From DASQLQ01 sp035629935 (GTDB lineage: Bacteria > Actinomycetota > CADDZG01 > WHSQ01), in NCBI GenBank assembly GCA_035629935.1, contig DASQLQ010000174.1, positions 1 to 9,654 of the forward strand: a stretch of 9,654 bases of DNA, read 5' to 3'. A program made the translations under genes and the position numbers. The notes under the pieces are model-generated. The model was not told the DNA's origin. It did no database searches and saw nothing but the letters and a program-made list of their open reading frames with translations. Numbering within the stretch: the stretch's first letter is position 1; every line of letters starts with the position of its first letter. Shown one piece after another: positions 1-6,046 of the stretch.

Positions 1-168
1 ACCGTCCGAAATATGGGGGAGGAAGACTTCGAGCTCGAGGTCTCCCCGGGCACGACACTCAGGTTCACCAGGTCCGCTATCGCCCGTCGGGTGACGGAAG
101 ACCTGGACCCCGAGGAGACACCCGAGCCCGCAGCATCGGCCGGCGACACCGGCGAACCCACCTCGTAA
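1..168 (+). CDS. yajC: YajC, Sec translocase accessory subunit (C-terminal part only)
   Basis: The window opens inside a reading frame that ends at TAA 166-168, leaving 55 codons. It begins TVRNMGEEDFELEVSPGTTL and continues with RFTRSAIARRV. This is the typical cytoplasmic C-terminal domain of YajC, where a 'valuating' beta strand is followed by a phrase like 'G..vrf.r.aI.rvv'. The last 20 or so residues are an acidic Pro/Ala/Glu tail. The N-terminal membrane helix lies upstream of the window. YajC is a small inner-membrane protein that associates with SecD and SecF and is not essential in the species studied. The identification rests on this sequence together with secD starting 24 nt downstream, which is the standard gene order. 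Confidence 0.85.
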   Translation, partial: TVRNMGEEDFELEVSPGTTLRFTRSAIARRVTEDLDPEETPEPAASAGDTGEPTS

Positions 169-192
169 TCTGCGTCGCATGGGGGATCTTCG

Positions 193-1623
193 ATGAGGGC
201 AGGTAGGTACAAAGCGCATCTGGCTTTCTCACTGGCCCTGATCATCGGGTCCCTGGGGATCGTCATCGCGAATGGATGGTCACCCAAGTTGGGGCTCGAT
301 CTCGAGGGTGGCGTGAGCGTGATCCTGACGGCGACTGGCGAGGGTGCGAGCGACGATGCCGTCATAGATCAAACGGTCGAGATCATCCGCGAACGGATCG
401 ACGCCCTCGGCGTTGCCGAGCCCGAGGTTAGCCGTGCCGGCACCGCCAACATCCTGGTCCAGCTTCCCGGTGCGGCAAACGAGGAAGAGGCCCTCGAGAT
501 CATCGGTTCCACCGCCCAGCTGACTTTCCGACAAGTGAAGCGAGTGATCCCGCCGACCGCCAAGAAACCTCCTGCGGTCACCGAGGACAGCGGCCCCGAC
601 GTGAACCAAGAAGTCGTCGTGTATCCGTCGGCCGACGAGGAAGGGGTTTTCTACGAATTGGAGCCGGCCGTTCTCACGGGCGAAGTGGTCGAGAGGGCTG
701 AGGCGGTGCCCGATTCACAAGCGGGGACGAGCTGGAGCGTCGCGATCAGGATGGACGCCGAGGGGGACGCGAAGTGGGCCGACTTCACCGGCCGATTGGC
801 CTGCCTCCGAGACGAAGGCGAACAGGTCACGAGTCAGGTTGCGATCGTGCTCGACGGCAAAGTTGAGTCGGCCGCCGGCATGCAGGCCCCCGGCACCGAC
901 GGCCCGAGTGACCCCGGTGTCGTTTGCGACGAAGGCATCAGCGGCGGCGAGACTTCGATCAGCGTCGGGCCTCAGGGCCAGGCGAAGGCTCTTGCACTCG
1001 TGCTGCGAACAGGAGCCTTGCCGGTAACGCTCGAGCAGTCCGAGGTCCAGAAAGTTTCGCCTACGTTGGGCCGGGACTCGCTCCAAGCCGGACTGATCGC
1101 CGGGCTCCTCGGTCTAGGTCTCGTGTTCATCTACGTACTGCTCTATTACCGGGCACTTGCACTCGTCGTCTGGCTGGGACTCTGTTTGTTCACCGCCACG
1201 CTGTATGTGCTTCTCGCGATCCTGGGAGAGGTTGGAGGACTGACGTTGAGCCTGGCCGGCATCGCCGGTGTCATCGTCTCTATCGGTGTGACTGCCGACT
1301 CCTACATCGTCGCTTTCGAGCGATTGAAGGACGAAGCCCACGCAGGGAAGTCCATCCGCGCCGCCGCAGAGCGGGGCATGGTGCGCTCGTTCAAAACGAT
1401 CATCGTCGCGGACTTCGTCACCGGAGCCGCGGCCGTCATCTTGTTCTTTCTGGCGATCGGGCCGGTGCGAGGATTCGCCCTGACGCTGGGCCTAGCGACG
1501 CTGATCGACGTCTTCATCGCCTATTTCTTCACGCGGCCCGCGGTCAACCTGTTGGCTCGCAGCCCGCGGTGGAGTGAAGCTAAGTTCTTCGGGCTGCGCA
1601 GAGCTCTGGGAGTAACCACATGA
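193..1623 (+). CDS. secD: SecD, protein translocase subunit
   Basis: SecD pairs with SecF in a proton-driven membrane complex that pulls exported proteins through SecYEG on the outer face. The 476-residue product has a first membrane helix at about 10-26 and then the SecD signature LGLDLEGG at 33-40. A long extracytoplasmic region with the P1 base (RERIDALGV and following) runs to about residue 290. Five closely spaced helices occupy about 297-455. The helix motif GVTADSYIVAFERLKDE places D369 at the conserved RND-type aspartate that is linked to proton flow. The ATG at 193 follows GGGGGA (181-186) with 6 nt spacing. The stop overlaps the secF start as ATGA, so the two are translationally coupled. 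Two cysteines, C204 and C245, lie in the extracytoplasmic domain and could form a disulfide (inference). Length and domain order are normal for an actinobacterial SecD. Confidence 0.97.
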   Translation: MRAGRYKAHLAFSLALIIGSLGIVIANGWSPKLGLDLEGGVSVILTATGEGASDDAVIDQTVEIIRERIDALGVAEPEVSRAGTANILVQLPGAANEEEALEIIGSTAQLTFRQVKRVIPPTAKKPPAVTEDSGPDVNQEVVVYPSADEEGVFYELEPAVLTGEVVERAEAVPDSQAGTSWSVAIRMDAEGDAKWADFTGRLACLRDEGEQVTSQVAIVLDGKVESAAGMQAPGTDGPSDPGVVCDEGISGGETSISVGPQGQAKALALVLRTGALPVTLEQSEVQKVSPTLGRDSLQAGLIAGLLGLGLVFIYVLLYYRALALVVWLGLCLFTATLYVLLAILGEVGGLTLSLAGIAGVIVSIGVTADSYIVAFERLKDEAHAGKSIRAAAERGMVRSFKTIIVADFVTGAAAVILFFLAIGPVRGFALTLGLATLIDVFIAYFFTRPAVNLLARSPRWSEAKFFGLRRALGVTT

Positions 1624-2837
1624 GCGATCAGATGAACGAGCAGCCGACGACAGAAAAACAAGCGAACGTGCTCGTCAGGCTGTATCGCGGCGAGACGAAC
1701 ATCGACTTCATCGGGCGCCGCAAGCTCTGGTTCGCTCTCTCTGGGATAATCATCATCGGTTGTTTGCTCGTGCTTCCATTTCGTCCCACGACGTCCTCCT
1801 GCTCACCGCCGCTTCCGGGCTTCCTCGCCGGTCTCAATTGCGGGATCGAGTTCAAGGGTGGTCTTTCGATCCAAGCTCCGATCTCACCCGACAGCGAGAT
1901 GGCCGACCTGGACGATCTCGCGGTGATCGAGCGCGTCCAAACCGCGATCGGGGAGGGCGAGGCGCAGGTGCAGGTCGCCCTCGAGGACGATGGCACGCGC
2001 AGCGTCATCGTGCAGACGAGCGCGGTCGGCGAGGCCGAGGCACAGGCCGTGGTCGCGGACGAGATCCGGGAACTGACCGGCGCCACTGTCGCGGAGAGTC
2101 CCACGCAGCGGATCGGGCGCAAGTGGGGTGGCGAGATCACGTCGAAGGCGGTTCGTGCGTTGATCATCTTCCTGGTCGTGGTTTCGATCTTCATCTCGAT
2201 CCGATTCGAATGGAAGATGGCATTCAGTGCTGTTGCGGCCATGATCCACGACCTGGTCGTAACGGCGGGGGTCTATGCCGCCGTCGGGTTCGAAGTGACT
2301 CCTTCGACCGTCATCGCGATCCTGACCATCCTGGGTTATTCGCTTTACGACAACGTCGTGGTGTTCGACAAGGTGGAGGAGAACACGACGGCATATGCCG
2401 CTACCGGCCGAATGACCTATCAGGACTCGGCGAACATGGCTGTGAACCAGGTCTTCATGCGCTCGCTCAACACCGCCCTGACGACGATGCTCCCGGTGGG
2501 AGCACTGCTCTTCATCGGGGCCGGGTTGCTCGGCGCCACGACGATGAAAGACCTGTCGCTCGCACTTCTGACGGGAATGCTCGTAGGTGCGTACTCGTCG
2601 GTGTTCGTGGCGGTCCCGATCCTCACCATGCTCAAGGAGCGCGAGCCGAAGTACGTCGGGGTTAGAGAGAAGGTCGAGCGCGACGCGAAGAAGGCGAGCT
2701 TGAAGCCGGCCACCGCCGGAGTGCCTCTGGATGCTGCGGAGTCATCGTCCGCTCCGGCCGCGGCCAAGGCATCGACCCGTTCCAAAACCCCACAGCGCGT
2801 CGGATCGAAGAAGGCGAAACGCAGGAAACGCCGTTAG
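1620..2837 (+). CDS. secF: SecF, protein translocase subunit
   Basis: SecF is the partner of SecD in the membrane complex that supports late steps of protein export. The 405-residue product has a cytoplasmic N-terminus, a first helix at about 35-54 and the SecF signature GIEFKGG at 75-81. An extracytoplasmic domain follows (about 82-165), then five helices between about 180 and 340. The motif GYSLYDNVVVFDKVEEN carries D244, the conserved intramembrane aspartate. The start ATG overlaps the secD stop and is preceded by GGGAG at 1608-1612. Two features are odd. About a dozen extra residues with C61, plus C74, sit between helix 1 and the signature. The C-terminus has a tail of about 60 residues rich in Ala, Ser and Lys that ends in a cluster of Lys and Arg. 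The tail should be cytoplasmic, and its role is unknown. Confidence 0.97.
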   Translation: MSDQMNEQPTTEKQANVLVRLYRGETNIDFIGRRKLWFALSGIIIIGCLLVLPFRPTTSSCSPPLPGFLAGLNCGIEFKGGLSIQAPISPDSEMADLDDLAVIERVQTAIGEGEAQVQVALEDDGTRSVIVQTSAVGEAEAQAVVADEIRELTGATVAESPTQRIGRKWGGEITSKAVRALIIFLVVVSIFISIRFEWKMAFSAVAAMIHDLVVTAGVYAAVGFEVTPSTVIAILTILGYSLYDNVVVFDKVEENTTAYAATGRMTYQDSANMAVNQVFMRSLNTALTTMLPVGALLFIGAGLLGATTMKDLSLALLTGMLVGAYSSVFVAVPILTMLKEREPKYVGVREKVERDAKKASLKPATAGVPLDAAESSSAPAAAKASTRSKTPQRVGSKKAKRRKRR

Positions 2838-2844
2838 GGAACCG

Positions 2845-3372
2845 ATGGACCCCCGGGACGAGTGGCTCAAGAGCTTCATCCGCGACATCCCGGACTTCCC
2901 CAAACCGGGCGTGGTTTTCAAGGACATCACCCCGCTCCTGGCGGACAAGAAAGCGTTCTCGTACACGATCGACGCCATCGCTCACCACTACGACCGTGAC
3001 GACATCGACAAGGTCCTCGGCATCGAGGCACGTGGGTTCATGATCGCGGCCCCCCTGGCGTATCGATTCACAGCAGGACTCATTCCCGTGCGCAAGAAGG
3101 GGAAGCTGCCTTTCAAGGTCGAATCCGAGACCTACGAGTTGGAGTACGGCACCGACCAACTAGACATCCACGCGGACGCGATCGAACCGGGGGAGCGAAT
3201 CCTGATTGTTGACGACGTCCTGGCGACCGGAGGCACGGCTTCGGCAACCGCTCACCTCACGGAACGTTGCGGTGGCAAGGTCGCAGGCATCGCGACCATC
3301 ATGGAACTGTCGTTCCTAGGGGGCCGTGAAAAACTCACCGGCATCGAGTCATTCAGCCTGATCACTTACTGA
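2845..3372 (+). CDS. apt: Adenine phosphoribosyltransferase
   Basis: Apt converts adenine plus PRPP to AMP and pyrophosphate (purine salvage, cytosol). The 175-residue product is the usual length. It opens with the family's N-terminal pattern FIRDIPDFPKPGVVFKDITP and has GIEARGF near the middle. The type I PRTase PRPP-binding loop ILIVDDVLATGGTA lies at residues 119-132, with the acidic pair D123 and D124. I chose ATG 2845 because TAGGGA (2835-2840), which overlaps the secF stop codon, gives a ribosome site 4 nt upstream and because the protein then begins where family members begin. The reading frame stays open further upstream, but that stretch overlaps the secF tail. The position just after secF and close to rel is the standard actinobacterial arrangement, so apt is probably co-transcribed with secDF. 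Confidence 0.96.
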   Translation: MDPRDEWLKSFIRDIPDFPKPGVVFKDITPLLADKKAFSYTIDAIAHHYDRDDIDKVLGIEARGFMIAAPLAYRFTAGLIPVRKKGKLPFKVESETYELEYGTDQLDIHADAIEPGERILIVDDVLATGGTASATAHLTERCGGKVAGIATIMELSFLGGREKLTGIESFSLITY

Positions 3373-3422
3373 ACAAACCGGACATAAGCATCTAACCCCT
3401 ACCGGGGGCCGCGGCGCCTCCC

Positions 3423-3428
3423 TACGCT
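3423..3428 (+). promoter_or_regulatory. Candidate -10 element for a leaderless transcript
   Basis: TACGCT fits the actinobacterial -10 pattern TANNNT and ends 6 nt before the GTG at 3435. Transcription would therefore start at or very near the first base of that codon. No Shine-Dalgarno sequence is present, which agrees with a leaderless mRNA. No clear -35 hexamer is visible at 17-18 nt upstream, which is common in this group but leaves the call tentative. Confidence 0.4.
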
Positions 3429-3434
3429 GAGACC

Positions 3435-3707
3435 GTGGTCGCCCAACGGGAACGTAGGTCGCTGAAGTACATCAGGCTGGCGGCGTACCTGGCCAAGCAG
3501 CCAGACACGATCGACCGCCTCCAGATGAGCCTGGACGAGATCGAGGAGGTGGTGGGCGAACGCCTTCCATCCGGAGCTCGCTTCCCTTCCTGGTGGAAGA
3601 ACGACTCGCGCCGGATGCACAGCCGTGCCTGGCTGACCGCAGGGTGGGAGGTCGCCCGTATGGAAGGCGGCGGGTCGAGCGTGGAGTTCCTCCGACAGAA
3701 AGACTGA
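3435..3707 (+). CDS. Small DUF7662-like protein, function unknown
   Basis: This encodes a soluble 90-residue protein with no signal peptide or membrane segment. It matches from memory the family that NCBI calls DUF7662. That family has an N-terminal helix of the type 'Y..L..YL', then 'sl.EIE.ilG..LP.sAr', a paired Trp with Asn-Asp, and 'aRAWl.AGW.V'. Here these are Y12-L19, SLDEIEEVVG (32-41), LPSGAR (44-49), WWKND (53-57) and SRAWLTAGWEV (63-73), with a final strand VEFLR at 83-87. The conserved core is complete, so the gene looks intact. I know of no established biochemical function, and none should be assumed. The GTG start lacks a ribosome site and follows a -10-like hexamer by 6 nt, which suggests leaderless expression. 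The gene sits between apt and rel, which are normally adjacent or nearly so in actinobacteria. The family assignment was not checked against a database. Confidence 0.8.
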   Translation: MVAQRERRSLKYIRLAAYLAKQPDTIDRLQMSLDEIEEVVGERLPSGARFPSWWKNDSRRMHSRAWLTAGWEVARMEGGGSSVEFLRQKD

Positions 3708-3737
3708 CAGCAGACATAGTTCTTGGCACGCCGCTCC

Positions 3738-3743
3738 TAGAAT
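3738..3743 (+). promoter_or_regulatory. Candidate -10 element for rel
   Basis: TAGAAT closely fits the actinobacterial -10 consensus (TAnnnT, often TAGAAT or TAGACT). It overlaps the first ATG of rel (3742). Counting 7 nt downstream puts the transcription start on the A of the second in-frame ATG (3751). A leaderless transcript beginning at residue 4 is therefore plausible. TTGGCA at 3723-3728 is only 9 nt upstream, too close to serve as a standard -35. The element therefore stands on the -10 match and on the absence of a Shine-Dalgarno sequence. Confidence 0.4.
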
Positions 3744-6036
3744 GAATGAAATGGGCACCGTGCCTGACAGCGCAGAAACCACACCGAATGCCCCTTCTTC
3801 CGCGCCCTCTCCACGCGGGGTGAAAGCGGTCCTCAAGAAGGTCCGGCCGACGAGACCCCCCCAACAACCCACGGGGATCCAGGACCTGCTTAAACAGGTG
3901 AAGGCGAAACGCCCCAAAGCCGGAACGAAGAAGATCGAACGCGCCTACCAGATGGCCGAGGAAGCCCATGCCGGCCAGCGGCGCCTCTCGGGCGACCCCT
4001 TTATCTCGCACCCGCTCGCAGTGGCGACGATCCTGGCGGAGCTGGGGATGGACGAAGCCACTATCGCGGCAGCCCTCCTGCACGATGCAGTCGAGGACAC
4101 CGAGCTCTCGCTCGCCGATGTCGAACCCGAGATGGGATACGACGTCGCGGCCCTCATCGATGGGGTGACGAAGCTCGAGAAGATCGGATTCCGGACCGCG
4201 GAACACACGCGGGCAGAGAACCTCCGCAAGATGATCGTGGCAACCGCGAAGGACATACGGGTTCTACTGATCAAGATCGCCGACCGGCTGCACAACATGC
4301 GCACCCTCGGCCCCCTGAAGGACGAGAAGCGGCAGATCATCGCCCGCGAGACCTTAGAGATCTATTCGCCGCTTGCGCACCGTCTCGGGATGTATGCGAT
4401 CAAGTGGGAGCTCGAAGACCTCGCCTTCGCGGAGCTCCACCCCAAGCGCTTCGAAGAGATCGAGGCACTTGTCGAACAACGTCAGCCGGAGCGAGAGGAA
4501 GCTCTCGAAGAGGTCGCCGAGCAGATCCAGAACAAACTCAAAGAGGTGAAGATCAAGGCCGAGATCTCCGGCCGCCCTAAGCATCTCTATTCCATCTACG
4601 AAAAGATCATGCTCGGCGGCAAGGAGCTGGACGAGATCTTCGATCTGGTGGGCATCCGCCTCATCGTGGACAACGTTCGGGACTGCTACGCGGTGCTCGG
4701 TGCCTTGCACACGCTCTACACACCGGTTCCCGGGCGCTTCAAGGACTACATCGCCATGCCCAAGTTCAACATGTACCAGTCGCTCCACACGACGGTCATG
4801 GTCCCCGGCGGCCGACCGATGGAGCTGCAGATCCGCACCCGCGACATGCACCGCGCGGCGGAGTTCGGGATCGCAGCCCACTGGCTTTACAAGGAACAAC
4901 GCAAGGGCAAGGTCCCCGAGGCCGAGATCGCCTGGCTTCAGCGGATGATGGACTGGCAGGAGGAGTCCTTGGATCCGAAGGACTTCATGGAAACGTTGAA
5001 GATCGATCTGTACGCCGACGAGGTCTTCATCTTCACTCCAAAGGGCGACGTGATCGCGCTTCCGACGGGGGCTACGCCGGTCGACTTCTCGTACGCGATC
5101 CACACCGAGGTAGGGCACAGGACCGTCGGCGCGCGCATCAATGGAAAGTTGGTAGCGCTGAACCACGAGCTTCATTCCGGCGATTCCGTCGAGATCATCA
5201 CTGCCAAGGGCGCTGCTTCTCCGTCGCGGGACTGGCTCCAGTTGGTCAAGTCCGCGCGAGCCCGGAACAAGATCCGTCAATGGTTTGCACGAGAGCGGCG
5301 AGAGGATGCGCTCGCGCAGGGCCGCGAAGCTCTGATCCAGTCGATGAGGAAGCAGGGCCTTCCGGTCGACCGCGTCGTCAAGAGCAACCTGCTGCAGACG
5401 ATCGCAGCTGAGCTCAAGTATCCGGATCTCGATGCGATGCTCGTAGCGGTCGGCGAGAATCACCTCTCTCCGCAGACGGTGGCTTCCCGAGTGATCCGGA
5501 CGATCGAGCCCGAGCAGGTCGACGAGCCGAAGCCCCAGCCGACACGCAAGCCGCCCGCTTCGCCTGCTCGCGGCAAGGGAGTGATCGTCGAGGGGATGGA
5601 CGATCTATTGGTGCGGCTGGCGCGTTGTTGCACGCCCGTTCCCGGCGACAAGATCATCGGGTTCCTGACCCGCGGCCGGGGGGTCTCGGTCCATCGCGCG
5701 GACTGCCCCAACGCGATGAGCCTCACCGACAGCGACGGAGGACGCATGATCACAGCATGGTGGGACGAACGCCGGCGTGGGACCTTCGTGGTGACGATCC
5801 AGGTCGAGGCGATGGATCGGACGAAGTTGCTCAGGGATATCACCGCAGCGATCTCGGATCAGGGGATCTCGATCGTGGCCTCGAGCACGAGGTCGGGACG
5901 GGACGGGATCGCCGTGTTGAGCTTCTCCCTCGAGCTGGCCGACTCCACCCACCTCAACCACATAATCAAGAGCGTCAGACAGGTCGACGCCGTTTACGAC
6001 GTGTACCGGTTGGTTCCTTCCTCGGCTCGCGGGTAA
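3742..6036 (+). CDS. rel: Bifunctional (p)ppGpp synthetase/hydrolase (Rel)
   Basis: Rel makes (p)ppGpp from ATP and GDP or GTP when amino acids run short, and also hydrolyses it; it acts on the ribosome and in the cytosol. The 764-residue product has the full long-RSH architecture. In the HD hydrolase, H90, the motif HDAVED (H114, D115, E118, D119) and D181 are all present. In the synthetase domain, RFKD at 332-335 is the RXKD signature of bifunctional enzymes rather than the EXDD of synthetase-only RelA, and it is followed by MYQSLHTTV. A TGS domain spans about 427-487. The zinc-finger/conserved-cysteine domain has C629, C630, H651 and C655. A C-terminal ACT domain spans about 680-760. With both active sites intact, this is probably the cell's main RSH enzyme. 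The first 55 residues are a low-complexity, Pro-rich and basic extension. There is no Shine-Dalgarno before ATG 3742. ATG 3751 is an equally likely start given the -10-like TAGAAT at 3738-3743. Confidence 0.97.
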   Translation: MNEMGTVPDSAETTPNAPSSAPSPRGVKAVLKKVRPTRPPQQPTGIQDLLKQVKAKRPKAGTKKIERAYQMAEEAHAGQRRLSGDPFISHPLAVATILAELGMDEATIAAALLHDAVEDTELSLADVEPEMGYDVAALIDGVTKLEKIGFRTAEHTRAENLRKMIVATAKDIRVLLIKIADRLHNMRTLGPLKDEKRQIIARETLEIYSPLAHRLGMYAIKWELEDLAFAELHPKRFEEIEALVEQRQPEREEALEEVAEQIQNKLKEVKIKAEISGRPKHLYSIYEKIMLGGKELDEIFDLVGIRLIVDNVRDCYAVLGALHTLYTPVPGRFKDYIAMPKFNMYQSLHTTVMVPGGRPMELQIRTRDMHRAAEFGIAAHWLYKEQRKGKVPEAEIAWLQRMMDWQEESLDPKDFMETLKIDLYADEVFIFTPKGDVIALPTGATPVDFSYAIHTEVGHRTVGARINGKLVALNHELHSGDSVEIITAKGAASPSRDWLQLVKSARARNKIRQWFARERREDALAQGREALIQSMRKQGLPVDRVVKSNLLQTIAAELKYPDLDAMLVAVGENHLSPQTVASRVIRTIEPEQVDEPKPQPTRKPPASPARGKGVIVEGMDDLLVRLARCCTPVPGDKIIGFLTRGRGVSVHRADCPNAMSLTDSDGGRMITAWWDERRRGTFVVTIQVEAMDRTKLLRDITAAISDQGISIVASSTRSGRDGIAVLSFSLELADSTHLNHIIKSVRQVDAVYDVYRLVPSSARG

Positions 6037-6046
6037 CTACGTCTAG

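Noticed and set aside
2731..2844. Upstream extension of the apt frame into secF
   Set aside because: The extension is an Arg/Pro-rich shadow of the secF tail, unlike any Apt N-terminus, and a ribosome site supports ATG 2845.
3396..3422. GC-rich pairing CCCC-TACC-GGGG, with a competing GGGGG/CTCCC pairing, after apt as a possible terminator
   Set aside because: The stems are only 4-5 bp and no T run follows. The region also seems to hold the start of the next transcript. The evidence is too weak for a terminator call.
3723..3728. TTGGCA as a -35 element for rel
   Set aside because: It is only 9 nt from the -10-like TAGAAT, too short for a sigma-70-type promoter, and no sigma-54 partner element is present at the right spacing.
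4354..5463. Long open frame on the minus strand opposite rel (369 codons), and a similar one at 3472-4206
   Set aside because: They lie antisense to a fully recognisable Rel protein, show no family-like motifs, and are expected from the codon bias of GC-rich genes.
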